Source: DRPN01 sp964599235 (GTDB lineage Bacteria > Bacteroidota > Bacteroidia > Bacteroidales > VadinHA17). Taken from it: 64,000 nt of DNA. The stretch covers positions 1-64,000 of the forward strand of contig CAZRDX010000015.1 in assembly GCA_964599235.1 (NCBI GenBank), read 5' to 3'. The notes beneath the pieces are model-generated. The model had not been told where the DNA came from. It did not search any database and saw nothing but the letters and a program-made list of their open reading frames with translations. Below are positions 43,461-52,462 of this stretch, piece by piece. The position numbers and the translations under genes were made by a program. Position 1 is the first letter of the stretch. Each line of letters opens with the position of its first letter.

Positions 43461-45167
43461 TTACTGTACGATCGCTTTGAACTGGTCGTTCTCAAAATAT
43501 TTGGCGAACTCCATATCGGTCTTGGCCAGATCTTTCATCTTGGGATCATCAGCCACCGATTTCTTCAGGTGTTCGAACACCATGTTCTCATCACCCAGCC
43601 GTGCACCCACCACTGCATAAAGGTATTCTTTCCATTTGCAGGTGTGTTCCACAGCATCAAGGATATTCTTGGCTGCCTGGGGGTTGCCGTTGAGCAGCTG
43701 GGCCAAGGCAGGGTTGAAGCCTTTCTGCGAACCGAAGAAGTTCACAGCATCCTGGTATTTGCCTTTCATGATGGCCAGCGTACCCAGACCGAAGTTCGAC
43801 TCGTCGACGGGTGTCTGCACCGAAGAGAAGTATTCTTCAGCCTTGTCGTTGTTGCCTTTCATCAGCTCCACATAACCCAGGTTGATCTTCACCGGGTCGA
43901 TGGCTTTCATCTGCTCAGCCTCTTTAAGGACTTTTTCAGCCTCATCGACCTTGCCCATCTTCAGATAGACAGCACCCAGATTGTTCTTGGCACGGATGCA
44001 GTCGGGATGCTTCTGCAGGGTGATCTGGTAATATTGGGCCTGCTTGGCAAGATCATCGGTGAGGGCGGCGGCATGAAGCATGGCTTCCAGACCCAGGGTG
44101 TCCGGCTTGCTCTCGATGTACTTGAGGATCTCTTCATCCGAGAAACCGATCTTGTTCACGTTCACACGGATCACCGAACGACGCAGCTGCGGAAGGATGT
44201 CGGTCTTCAGCTCTTCGAAAGCCTCCGACATGTTCTTGATCTCCTTCTCACGCACTTCGGGGTCGGAATACATCGAAAGGACACGCAGAATAAGATCTTT
44301 GTCTTTCAGGTCGGAAGCCTGCACCAGCTGTTTGAAGCCTTCCCAGTCTTCAGCGGTGGAGTGCTCCTGGATCTTGGAGGCGTCTTCCACCAGCTTGACT
44401 TTCTCGAACTTCTTGCCCATGTACTTGTCCACCACGGCAGCACGTTTTTTACTCAGCTTATCGTTGAAATCCAGCGGACCGTCGGGTGAGGCATAACCGT
44501 GGATCTCACTGCCGGTGAACTCCAGGTTGGGAGCCTGAGCCACCTCCTTGACAAAATCGAGAAGGTTGGTCACATCTTCCTTCTTGAGCTGTGAGCTGCG
44601 CAGATTGTAACGGTTGATGACGAACTTGATGTCAGCCTCCTTGGTCTCGGGGATGATACGCTGATACTTGTCCGGCATGATCACCGGATGAGGCTCCTTC
44701 CTCACCAGCGTGGGCGTGGCGATCACGCCGTCGGCCAGCTTGACGGGATCGAAATCGACCGACTTGCTCTTCAGCGTGGCCGTAGCACGTAACATCAACT
44801 GCGAACGACGCATCGCATCGGTGAAATCGATCGTGCTGCTGTAGTTGAACTTGCCGCCGGCATAGCTGATGGTCTTGTTGTTCTCTTCCACCTTCTCCCC
44901 CTGCAGCTTCACGGGCTCGAAAGCGGTCTCCCCTCCCTCGTACACCAGGACGGGGGTAGCCGTCACGACAGCGTTCTTGTTGAAGTATTTCTCAGGGAAC
45001 TGTCCAGTAATGGTGATGCTCACCTTCCCGGCATGCTCCTCCAGCGGGCTGGGAGTCACCTGGTACTTCACATTGCTGGCCTCCTTCTTCATTTTGTTCA
45101 GTCCCGAGCAACTGCTCAGGACAACCGCGGAGAGAACAGCGAGCGATACGTAAACGATTCGTTTCAT
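43461..45167 (-). CDS. OmpA-like and TPR lipoprotein
   Basis: A 568-residue lipoprotein with lipobox Leu-Ser-Ser-Cys near residue 20. Two beta-sandwich-like segments fill residues 40-170. An OmpA-type peptidoglycan-binding region is at about 190-265 (FTGSEIHGYASPDGPLDFN, with SKKRAAVVDKYM). Helical linkers follow, and from about 385 tetratricopeptide repeats run to the end (RAKNNLGAVYLKMGKVDEAE). It probably links the outer membrane to the cell wall and scaffolds partners. Many Bacteroidales have such a protein; a precise role is not known. It is a single gene with its own promoter and terminator. Confidence 0.78.
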   Translation of the reverse strand: MKRIVYVSLAVLSAVVLSSCSGLNKMKKEASNVKYQVTPSPLEEHAGKVSITITGQFPEKYFNKNAVVTATPVLVYEGGETAFEPVKLQGEKVEENNKTISYAGGKFNYSSTIDFTDAMRRSQLMLRATATLKSKSVDFDPVKLADGVIATPTLVRKEPHPVIMPDKYQRIIPETKEADIKFVINRYNLRSSQLKKEDVTNLLDFVKEVAQAPNLEFTGSEIHGYASPDGPLDFNDKLSKKRAAVVDKYMGKKFEKVKLVEDASKIQEHSTAEDWEGFKQLVQASDLKDKDLILRVLSMYSDPEVREKEIKNMSEAFEELKTDILPQLRRSVIRVNVNKIGFSDEEILKYIESKPDTLGLEAMLHAAALTDDLAKQAQYYQITLQKHPDCIRAKNNLGAVYLKMGKVDEAEKVLKEAEQMKAIDPVKINLGYVELMKGNNDKAEEYFSSVQTPVDESNFGLGTLAIMKGKYQDAVNFFGSQKGFNPALAQLLNGNPQAAKNILDAVEHTCKWKEYLYAVVGARLGDENMVFEHLKKSVADDPKMKDLAKTDMEFAKYFENDQFKAIVQ

Positions 45168-45228
45168 GGTTCAAACTTATTTGGTTTTACACTTCCTGTT
45201 TTTTTCAAGGAATATCTCTTGTAATTCA

Positions 45229-45236
45229 CAAAACTA
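45229..45236 (-). promoter_or_regulatory. -7 box for the OmpA/TPR lipoprotein gene
   Basis: TAGTTTTG on the minus strand, giving a 5' untranslated leader of about 55 bases that is rich in T and A. No clear upstream TTG. Confidence 0.5.
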
Positions 45237-45309
45237 CGATGTTTTGCAGAAAAAAAAAATAATCCACGCAATTTTTACGAAAATTGGGCCCATCCGGCTC
45301 CCTGCATCT

Positions 45310-45969
45310 TTATCCCCGTTCCCCTCTTTCCGGCTCCACTTTTACGCGTGTTACCCCCGGCTTATAATCCCTCTCCAATATGTACTCCTCCAGCTTACGG
45401 TAGTCCTCCTCGTAGGCTACGAAATCTATCTCCGCCGTATCAAGGAGCAGGATACGCAGCCCTTTCTCATACCGAAAACTCTCAAAATAGCCATCCTGGA
45501 TCTTTTTCAGATATTCGGCCGTGATATGCTTCTCATATTCCCGGCCTCTTTTCCGTATGTTCTCCATCAGACGCTCCACAGGCAGATGCAGGTACACATA
45601 CAGATCGGGACGGGGCAGCGACGGATAGAGGATATTGAAAATGTCGCGGTAAAGCCGGTATTCATCCTGCTCGAGCGTATTGCGGGCAAAGATGAGCGAT
45701 TTGGAGAAATAGTAATCGGCCACCGTGAAACGCGAGAAGAGCTCAGGATGGGCCAGCTCCATCTTCAGCTGGTTGTACCGTTCGGCAAGGAAAGACATCT
45801 CCAGCGGGAAAGCATAGCGCTGAGGATCGGCATAGAATTTGGCCAGGAAGGGATTGTCCTCGAACTGCTCAAGGATAAGCCTCCCGCCGTGCTTCTCCGC
45901 AAGACGGGTGGCCAGGGTGGTCTTCCCCGCACCGATGTTGCCCTCGATCACCAGGTACGAATACCGCAT
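45310..45969 (-). CDS. deoxynucleoside kinase
   Basis: A 219-residue dNK-family kinase. The P-loop EGNIGAGKTTLATRLA starts at residue 9, the acceptor-site region is FLAERYNQLKMEL and FTVADYYFSKSLIFA, and a lid Arg is in IRKRGREYEKHI. It phosphorylates salvaged deoxynucleosides, probably deoxyadenosine or deoxyguanosine by overall type. It begins 2 bases after the prolyl oligopeptidase stop, so the two are cotranscribed though functionally unrelated. Confidence 0.88.
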   Translation of the reverse strand: MRYSYLVIEGNIGAGKTTLATRLAEKHGGRLILEQFEDNPFLAKFYADPQRYAFPLEMSFLAERYNQLKMELAHPELFSRFTVADYYFSKSLIFARNTLEQDEYRLYRDIFNILYPSLPRPDLYVYLHLPVERLMENIRKRGREYEKHITAEYLKKIQDGYFESFRYEKGLRILLLDTAEIDFVAYEEDYRKLEEYILERDYKPGVTRVKVEPERGERG

Positions 45970-45971
45970 CT

Positions 45972-48125
45972 TCAGTATTTTGGTTCAATGCCCATGTTGT
46001 AGAAAATGAAGGAATAGATATCCGCTGCCTCCTCGATGATCATCGAGGTAGGCTTTCCTCCGCCGTGGCCGGCGCGGGTCTCGATGCGGATGAGGATGGG
46101 GTTTTTGCCCTTGTAGGTGGCCTGCAGCGTGGCTGCATACTTGAAGCTGTGCGCCGGCACCACCCGGTCGTCATGATCGGCCGTGGTGATCAGCATCGCC
46201 GGATATTCCACCCCGGGACGAATGTTATGCAACGGTGAATAGCTGTACAGGTACTCGAACATCTCCTTCGAATCCTCACTGGTGCCATAGTCGGCAGCCC
46301 AGTAACGCCCGATGGTGAACTTATGGTACCGCAGCATGTCCATCACCCCCACAGCCGGCAGAGCCACACGGAACAGGTCGGGCCGCTGGTTCACCACGGC
46401 ACCGATCAGCAGACCTCCGTTGGATCCGCCCTGGATAGCCAGATAATCGGGCGAGGTGTACTTCTCACGGATGAGGTACTCGGCCGCCGCGATGAAATCG
46501 TCGAATACGTTCTGCTTGTGCATCTTCGTGCCGGCACGGTGCCACTCCTCACCATACTCACCACCACCCCGCAGGTTGGCCATGGCAAAAACACCCCCGT
46601 TCTCCAGCCATACCAGCCGCGAGATACTGAACGACGGGGTCAGGCTGATGTTGAACCCCCCGTACCCGTACAACAGCGTGGGATTATGCCCGTCCCGCTT
46701 CATGTCCTTGCGGTGGACAATGAACATCGGGATCAGAGTGCTGTCCTTGCTGGGATAAAAGACCTGCTCGGTCACATACTCATCGAAATCAAAATCGATG
46801 TCGGGCTTGAAATAGACCTCCGACTTGTTCGTATGGATGTCATAACGATACACCACCGACGGGAAAGTGAACGATGTGAACGAATAGAAGGCCACCGTAT
46901 CGTCGGGATCGGCATTGAAGCTGCCCACCGTGCCGATGGCCGGGAGGGGAAGCTCGTGAAGGAAAGTACCGTCGGGCTCATAAACCCGTACCACCGAATG
47001 GGCATCCTTCATGTACTGTGCGATGAGATGCCCGCCGCCGAGGGTCACCCCCTGTAAAACCTCCCTCGGATCCTGCGGCAGGATCTCCGTAGCATAGTCC
47101 ATCGAGAGATGATCGTCCGGCACCACCAGCAAACGGTAACGGGGAGCATCCTCGTTGGTCATGATCAGCAGGCCGCCGGCATGATGCCCCACCACCCAGT
47201 AATCATGGTCGAACCCTTCCACCAGCTTCACCCAGGGAGCATTCTTCTTCGCAAGATCCTTCACATAAAGCGCATTGCCGCTGGTCGAGCGTGTCACCGT
47301 CAGCACCAGGAAACGCTCGTCACGCGTCACCGAAGGATAGAAACCCCATTCCGGATGTTCCGGATCCTCGTATACCAGCCGGTCTTCTTCCTGTGAAGTG
47401 CCGGCATTGTGGTAGTAGACCTTGTTGTGGAGGTTGGCAGCCACCAGTTCACGGCCTTTTTCCGGCTCACGGTAACGGCTGTAGAAGAACCCGTCACCGT
47501 ACCAGGCAATGCCGGAGAACTTGATCCATTTCAGATGGTCGTCGAGCACCTTGCCGGTGGACAGCTCCTTGACAAAGAACTCACGCCAGTCGGAGCCCGC
47601 TCTCGAGATGCCGTACCCCAGATACCTGCCGTCGTGCGAAACGGCAAAAGCACTGAGCGCCACCGTACCGTCCTCGGAGAAAGTATTGGGATCGAGCACC
47701 ACCTGCGGCTCCCCGTCCGGATCCTTCATCATGTAATAGACACTCTGGTTCTGCAGGCCGCTGTTGCGGGCAAAGAAATAGTATCCCCCCTCCTTCCACG
47801 GTGCCGACATCTTGGGATAGTTCCACAGCTCCTCCAGACGCTTTCGGATCTTTTCCCTGTAGGGAATACGGGAGAGATAGGCTTCGGTGACCTCGTTCTC
47901 GGCTTTCACCCACGCCCCGGTCTCTTGGGAAGTGTCATTTTCCAGCCAGCGGTAAGGGTCGGGCACCTTCACACCGAAATATTCATCCACCGTATCGCAA
48001 CGGTGCGCCTCAGGATATTGCAAACGTTCTTGTTCCACTTTTCCGGTTTTCTTGGTTCCCTGATCACAGGCCACGAGCGAGAGCGCCAGGACAAGGGTGA
48101 GGATCCATGTATGTTTTTTCATCAC
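45972..48125 (-). CDS. prolyl oligopeptidase (S9A) lipoprotein
   Basis: A 717-residue S9A peptidase. The signal ends Leu-Val-Ala-Cys at residue 20, so it is a lipoprotein, most likely facing the periplasm. The N-terminal PDPYRWLEND and a seven-bladed propeller (about 90-430) precede the alpha/beta-hydrolase domain with Ser in QGGSNGGLLIG, Asp in ADHDDRVVPAHS and His in RAGHGGGKP. It cuts short peptides after proline. Complete triad and usual length. Confidence 0.93.
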   Translation of the reverse strand: MMKKHTWILTLVLALSLVACDQGTKKTGKVEQERLQYPEAHRCDTVDEYFGVKVPDPYRWLENDTSQETGAWVKAENEVTEAYLSRIPYREKIRKRLEELWNYPKMSAPWKEGGYYFFARNSGLQNQSVYYMMKDPDGEPQVVLDPNTFSEDGTVALSAFAVSHDGRYLGYGISRAGSDWREFFVKELSTGKVLDDHLKWIKFSGIAWYGDGFFYSRYREPEKGRELVAANLHNKVYYHNAGTSQEEDRLVYEDPEHPEWGFYPSVTRDERFLVLTVTRSTSGNALYVKDLAKKNAPWVKLVEGFDHDYWVVGHHAGGLLIMTNEDAPRYRLLVVPDDHLSMDYATEILPQDPREVLQGVTLGGGHLIAQYMKDAHSVVRVYEPDGTFLHELPLPAIGTVGSFNADPDDTVAFYSFTSFTFPSVVYRYDIHTNKSEVYFKPDIDFDFDEYVTEQVFYPSKDSTLIPMFIVHRKDMKRDGHNPTLLYGYGGFNISLTPSFSISRLVWLENGGVFAMANLRGGGEYGEEWHRAGTKMHKQNVFDDFIAAAEYLIREKYTSPDYLAIQGGSNGGLLIGAVVNQRPDLFRVALPAVGVMDMLRYHKFTIGRYWAADYGTSEDSKEMFEYLYSYSPLHNIRPGVEYPAMLITTADHDDRVVPAHSFKYAATLQATYKGKNPILIRIETRAGHGGGKPTSMIIEEAADIYSFIFYNMGIEPKY

Positions 48126-48149
48126 TACTGGGTTTGGGTTTAACCGGTC

Positions 48150-48638
48150 TTATCCGTACAACCATTTTCCTTCGGCACGGATTTTCTTGTCTTTTCTGTT
48201 CCCGACGATCCTGCCGGTGACGAGGCCAGCCACAGCGCCGGTGAGGGCTCCGGCCTGCAGTCCCGCCCGTGCGGTCAGCCAGGCCACAGCCACTCCCGCA
48301 GCCACCCCCGCCACCAGGAAAAGCAGGGTATAGAGCGACACGTAATGATTGGGCAGGCGGTAACCATGGCTCTCTTTCAGGTGACGCGACATCTTCTCCA
48401 TCAGCACCACATACTCCTCTTCGAAAAGCAGGACATCCTCCTTGTCCCGCACCTGCTGTCGTGTCAGCTCCTCGGCTTCCTGCCACAGGCTTCTGCACCG
48501 GTCACAATGCGGAGCATGTCGTTCCAGATGGTCGGCCATGGCCAGAAAACGGTCGAGCCGCAGATACCAGGGACGCATCCCCGGCAGCTGCATCGCCCGC
48601 AAACGCTCCTTCATCGCCCCGGTCGCTCCGTCATTCAT
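48150..48638 (-). CDS. small membrane protein with zinc-finger-like HCxxC and glycine-zipper tail
   Basis: I do not recognise a named family. The start MNDGATGAMKERLR gives 162 residues; longer starts would run into the pnp terminator. An N-terminal helical part contains His-x3-His-Cys-x2-Cys (around residues 43-50), the arrangement of anti-sigma-type zinc fingers. Then come a charged helix, one hydrophobic helix and a Gly/Ala-rich stretch (GAVAGLVTGRIVGN) like a glycine zipper, and a basic end. No sigma factor gene is near. It is 24 bases upstream of the prolyl oligopeptidase gene and may head that transcript. Confidence 0.6.
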   Translation of the reverse strand: MNDGATGAMKERLRAMQLPGMRPWYLRLDRFLAMADHLERHAPHCDRCRSLWQEAEELTRQQVRDKEDVLLFEEEYVVLMEKMSRHLKESHGYRLPNHYVSLYTLLFLVAGVAAGVAVAWLTARAGLQAGALTGAVAGLVTGRIVGNRKDKKIRAEGKWLYG

Positions 48639-48666
48639 GCTTATTTGCATAAGGAGCATAAAGATA

Positions 48667-48692
48667 CAAAAAAAGGCCATTTTCATGGCCTT
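48667..48692 (-). terminator. intrinsic terminator after pnp
   Basis: AAGGCCAT and ATGGCCTT pair perfectly over loop TTTC (GAAA on the minus strand) and are followed by seven T on the minus strand. Confidence 0.9.
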
Positions 48693-48714
48693 CTCTCTGT
48701 CGTTCCGAATATCG

Positions 48715-50928
48715 TCAACGATGTCTTCTGTGCTGGTCGGGACGGTGCGGACGGTGATGCGACCCGTGATGGGAATGGGAATGCGAACGTTTCTGATGCT
48801 CATCATACCCTTCCGGTTTGGGAAGCAGCACCTTGCGTGAAAGCTTCATCTTGCCGTTCTTCTCATCCTGGCCGATCAGCTTCACCTCGATCTCGTCGCC
48901 CTCTTTCAGCACACCATCGAGGTTCTCCAGTCTTTTCCAGGCCACCTCGGAGATATGGAGCAGGCCTTCCTTGCCGGGCATGATCTCGACGAAGGCGCCG
49001 AAAGGCACGATCGACTTGACCACTCCCTTGTAGGTTTTGCCCACCTCAGGCAGGGCAACGATCTCGTTGACCCGCTCCACGGCAGCATCGATGGCCTCTT
49101 TGTTCTCGCCGTAAATATCGACGACCCCCACCTCGCTGATCTCTTCGATGACGATGGTGGTGTTGGTCTCGCGCTGGATCTCCTGCACGATCTTCCCTCC
49201 GGGGCCGATCAGCGGGCCGATCATCTCCTTGGGTATGGTCATCTGGACGATCCGCGGCGCATGCGGCTTCAGGTCGGGACGCGGCTCGGCGATGGCCTCC
49301 TTCATGATCTCCAGGATATGGAGCCGTCCTTTTCTTGCCTGCTCAAGTGCCTGCGCCAGGACCTCATAGGAAAGACCGTCCACCTTGATATCCATCTGGG
49401 TGGCGGTGATCCCTTCGGTGGTGCCGGCTACCTTGAAGTCCATATCGCCGAGATGGTCCTCGTCACCCAGGATGTCCGAAAGCACGGCATACTTTCCGCT
49501 CTCCTTGTCCATGATGAGCCCCATGGCGATGCCCGACACGGGCCGCTTGATCTGGATACCGGCATCCATCAGCGCCATGGTCCCCGCACATACCGTGGCC
49601 ATCGACGACGAACCGTTCGACTCGAGGATGTCCGATACCACACGGATGGCATAGGGGATCTCCTCTTCGGGCGGCAACATGTTCTTCAGGGCACGGTGAG
49701 CCAGGTTGCCGTGACCGATCTCACGCCGACTCACGCCGCGTACCGGCCGTGCATCCCCCGTGGAGAAAGGCGGGAAGTTGTAGTGCAGCACGAACTTCTC
49801 CGTCCCCTGCACCAGCACCTCGTCGATTACCTTCTCGTCCAGCTTGGTGCCCAGGGTCACGGTGGTCAGCGACTGGGTCTCGCCCCGGGTAAAGAGGGCC
49901 GAGCCATGGGCTGCAGGAAGAAAATCGGCCTGGCAGGTGATGGGACGTATCTCATCCAGCCTGCGTCCGTCCAGACGGATCCCTTCATCCAGGATAAGAC
50001 GCCGCACCGCCTCCTTGTGCACATCGTGGAAATAGCGTTTTACCAGCTTTTCCACCTCGGCACGTTCCTCCTCACCGTACTGCTCGAGGAACTCGTCACG
50101 TATCTTGTCAAAGGCCTCGGCACGTTTGTGCTTGTCGGGGATGGCCTGCTTGGCCACCTCATATACCTTGTCGTAAGTCTCTTTCCAGACTTTCTCCTTC
50201 AGCTCCTCATCTTCCTTGTCTCCCTCGTATTCCCTTTTCACGATGCCCAGGTCACGCATCATCTCCTCCTGGGCAATGCAGTGTTTCTTGATGTGTTCAT
50301 GGGCGAACTTGATGGCCTCGAGCATCTCCTGTTCGGAGACCTCCTTCATCTCGCCCTCTACCATCATGATGTTGTCCTTGGTGGCACCGACGATGATATC
50401 GATATCACATTCCTCCACCTGGGAGAAGGTGGGGTTGATGATGAACTCACCGTTAAGGCGTCCCACCCGCACTTCGGAGATCACCTCCTGGATGGGCACG
50501 TCGGAGACGGCCAGTGCGGCCGAAGCGGCCAGACCGGCCAAAGCATCGGGCATGGTATCCTTATCGGCCGAGATCAGGTTGATCGTGACAAAAGTCTCCG
50601 CATGGTAATCATCGGGGAAAAGCGGCCGCAACACACGGTCCACCAGACGGGCGATCAGCACCTCGTAATCGGAAGGACGCGTCTCACGCTTCATGAAACC
50701 ACCCGGGATACGGCCCAGACTGGCAAATTTCTCTTTGTAATCCACGGAGAGAGGCATGAAATCCACATCTTCCTTGGCCTCTTTAGCACTCACCACCGTG
50801 GCCAGCAGCATGGTCCGCCCCATCCTCAGCAATACGGAACCATCAGCCTGCCTGGCCAAACGCCCCGTCTCCAGAACGATCTCCCGGTTATCATCCAGTT
50901 GGATCGTTTTCGTATAAATCTCTGACAT
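48715..50928 (-). CDS. pnp: polynucleotide phosphorylase
   Basis: A 737-residue PNPase from the start MSEIYTKTIQLDD. Two RNase PH halves flank a helical insert (about 230-320); the second half has RPVRGVSRREIGHGNLAHRAL and KYAVLSDILGDEDHLGDMD. A KH domain (MIGPLIGPGGKIVQEIQ) and an S1 domain (YKGVVKSIVPFGAFVEIMPGK) follow. The last 27 residues are very rich in His, Arg and Ser, an addition not found in the classical enzyme. It degrades RNA from the 3' end with phosphate. It lies behind rpsO as in many bacteria. Confidence 0.96.
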   Translation of the reverse strand: MSEIYTKTIQLDDNREIVLETGRLARQADGSVLLRMGRTMLLATVVSAKEAKEDVDFMPLSVDYKEKFASLGRIPGGFMKRETRPSDYEVLIARLVDRVLRPLFPDDYHAETFVTINLISADKDTMPDALAGLAASAALAVSDVPIQEVISEVRVGRLNGEFIINPTFSQVEECDIDIIVGATKDNIMMVEGEMKEVSEQEMLEAIKFAHEHIKKHCIAQEEMMRDLGIVKREYEGDKEDEELKEKVWKETYDKVYEVAKQAIPDKHKRAEAFDKIRDEFLEQYGEEERAEVEKLVKRYFHDVHKEAVRRLILDEGIRLDGRRLDEIRPITCQADFLPAAHGSALFTRGETQSLTTVTLGTKLDEKVIDEVLVQGTEKFVLHYNFPPFSTGDARPVRGVSRREIGHGNLAHRALKNMLPPEEEIPYAIRVVSDILESNGSSSMATVCAGTMALMDAGIQIKRPVSGIAMGLIMDKESGKYAVLSDILGDEDHLGDMDFKVAGTTEGITATQMDIKVDGLSYEVLAQALEQARKGRLHILEIMKEAIAEPRPDLKPHAPRIVQMTIPKEMIGPLIGPGGKIVQEIQRETNTTIVIEEISEVGVVDIYGENKEAIDAAVERVNEIVALPEVGKTYKGVVKSIVPFGAFVEIMPGKEGLLHISEVAWKRLENLDGVLKEGDEIEVKLIGQDEKNGKMKLSRKVLLPKPEGYDEHQKRSHSHSHHGSHHRPHRPDQHRRHR

Positions 50929-50970
50929 TGGATCGATCAATTAAATAATGGTCATTTACAATTACAAGAA

Positions 50971-50995
50971 GAGGCAATCGGTAAACAATTGCCTC
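50971..50995 (-). promoter_or_regulatory. stem-loop between rpsO and pnp
   Basis: GAGGCAAT and ATTGCCTC pair perfectly around a 9-base loop, followed on the minus strand by TTCTTGT. The short T-rich tail would allow partial termination after rpsO; in Escherichia coli this interval is also an RNase III and PNPase autoregulation site. Which applies here is unknown. Confidence 0.6.
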
Positions 50996-51003
50996 CTCCT
51001 GTC

Positions 51004-51273
51004 TTATTTCCTGATATTCAGTTCTTTGATAATGGTCCGGTACCTTTCGATATCCCGCCGTTTCAGATAGTCCAGCAGCCGCCGGCGTTTCCCCACAAGC
51101 TTCAGCAGAGCCCGCTGGGTCGAATAATCCTTCTTGTGCTGCTTCAGATGCTCGGTAAGATGAGCGATCCGGTAGGTGAACAAGGCGATCTGCCCTTCGG
51201 CCGAGCCGGTATCCTGGGCCGACTTGCCGAACTTCTCAAAAAATTCCTTTTTCTTTTCCGTCGTCAGGTACAT
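51004..51273 (-). CDS. rpsO: 30S ribosomal protein S15
   Basis: An 89-residue S15 of exact family length: MYLTTEKKKEFFEKFG, TGSAEGQIALFTYRI, LLKLVGKRRRLLDYLKR. It binds the central domain of 16S rRNA. It has its own canonical promoter and leads into pnp. Confidence 0.97.
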   Translation of the reverse strand: MYLTTEKKKEFFEKFGKSAQDTGSAEGQIALFTYRIAHLTEHLKQHKKDYSTQRALLKLVGKRRRLLDYLKRRDIERYRTIIKELNIRK

Positions 51274-51330
51274 TTTCTTTCTCTTTTCTTGTGCGTTATT
51301 CTCAATACATTGCCCTTACCAAAAGATTTG

Positions 51331-51360
51331 CAAAATTACAGAAAATTTTCTTTAAACCAA
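51331..51360 (-). promoter_or_regulatory. rpsO promoter
   Basis: On the minus strand TTG (51360-51358), exactly 19 bp, then TAATTTTG (51338-51331). The leader to the ATG is about 50 bases. Confidence 0.8.
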
Positions 51361-51371
51361 CAAATACAGGA

Positions 51372-51403
51372 TTTTTCTCTTCCGGTGTGACGGAAGAGAA
51401 AAA
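51372..51403. repeat. 13-bp perfect hairpin without T-tail
   Basis: TTTTTCTCTTCCG and CGGAAGAGAAAAA pair around GTGTGA, between the end of the channel gene and the rpsO promoter. The stem contains its own T and A runs, so on the minus strand the U-rich arm comes first; it may still end the channel transcript or protect its 3' end. Confidence 0.6.
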
Positions 51404-51421
51404 GGGAAGCCACGGCGGGGG

Positions 51422-52462
51422 TCAGCTCTTGCCGGAAACCAGCAGCTCTTTCAGCTGGGCGATCTGTTGCGGACTGCCCAGAACAAAGAGTTTGTCGGTC
51501 CTCATCAGCACAGTGTCGGGATCGGGATTGAAAAGATACTCCCCGTTTTTCTTCATCCCGACAATGTTGGCTCCGGAACGGTCGCGGATGCCCAGTTCCC
51601 TGATCGACTTGTTGGCAAACAGGTCGCACATCTCCTCACAGGAGATCTCCTCGAGGTTGACATCCGAATGGCTCTGGAGCATGATCTTCTCAAGGAACTC
51701 CACCACATCGGGCTGCACCACCAGTTTGGCCATACGTTGTCCTCCCAGTCTGTCGGAGAGGATAACGTTCGTAGCACCGGCCCGCTTGAGTTTCTTTTCG
51801 ACCTTCTCATCCGAAGCCCGGCTGATGATCTTCAGCTCCGGGTTGAACTGCAGGGCCGAAATGGTGATCAGCAGGTTATCGGCATCGTTGGGCAGGGTGG
51901 TGATCAGGGCCGAGGCCCGCTCCACCCCCGCTTCCAGCAACGTCTCTTCATGGGTGGCATCCCCTTCGATGACCAGGTAATCCCCCTCTTCTTCTATGTC
52001 CTCCAGCTTGTGAGGATTGTTCTCAATGATCACGAACCGCTGTCCGTGATCGCGCAACTCCCTGGCCGCCTGGCGGCCGTTACGCCCGTATCCGCAAAGA
52101 ATGACGTGTTTTTCCAATTTCGAGATCTTTCTTTTGATCCTCCTCACCAGGAAAGCATTGCGGAAAATACCGTCCAGCAAATACCGGGTGAGGTTGGAGA
52201 GTGCAAAAACGAAAATACCAAAACTCGAGATGATGAGCAAGATGGTAAAGACCTTGCCGGGGTCGCTGAGGGTCTTCACCTCCCCGTAACCCACCGTCGA
52301 GGTGGTGATGACCGTCATATAAAGCGCATCAAGAAAGGAATAATCTTCCAGAAGGATGTAGCCTCCCACCCCCACTACGAAGAGCAGGGCCAGCAAAACC
52401 ATGGCAATATGGAGGGAGTGAATGCTCCCTTCCATCTCCGGGGTCACCTTGCGGCGCATCAT
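51422..52462 (-). CDS. two-helix potassium channel with RCK (TrkA) domains
   Basis: A 346-residue channel. The start is set by an ATG overlapping the previous stop (ATGA) with a rare good ribosome site AAGGAG seven bases before it; the longer frame upstream overlaps DUF2851. Two transmembrane helices (about residues 17-40 and 75-100) enclose a pore with TTSTVGYGEV, where the last filter residue is Glu rather than Asp. The RCK-N domain (VILCGYGRNGRQAARE) is a NAD-type fold and an RCK-C domain ends the protein. Ligand-gated potassium flux. Confidence 0.9.
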   Translation of the reverse strand: MMRRKVTPEMEGSIHSLHIAMVLLALLFVVGVGGYILLEDYSFLDALYMTVITTSTVGYGEVKTLSDPGKVFTILLIISSFGIFVFALSNLTRYLLDGIFRNAFLVRRIKRKISKLEKHVILCGYGRNGRQAARELRDHGQRFVIIENNPHKLEDIEEEGDYLVIEGDATHEETLLEAGVERASALITTLPNDADNLLITISALQFNPELKIISRASDEKVEKKLKRAGATNVILSDRLGGQRMAKLVVQPDVVEFLEKIMLQSHSDVNLEEISCEEMCDLFANKSIRELGIRDRSGANIVGMKKNGEYLFNPDPDTVLMRTDKLFVLGSPQQIAQLKELLVSGKS

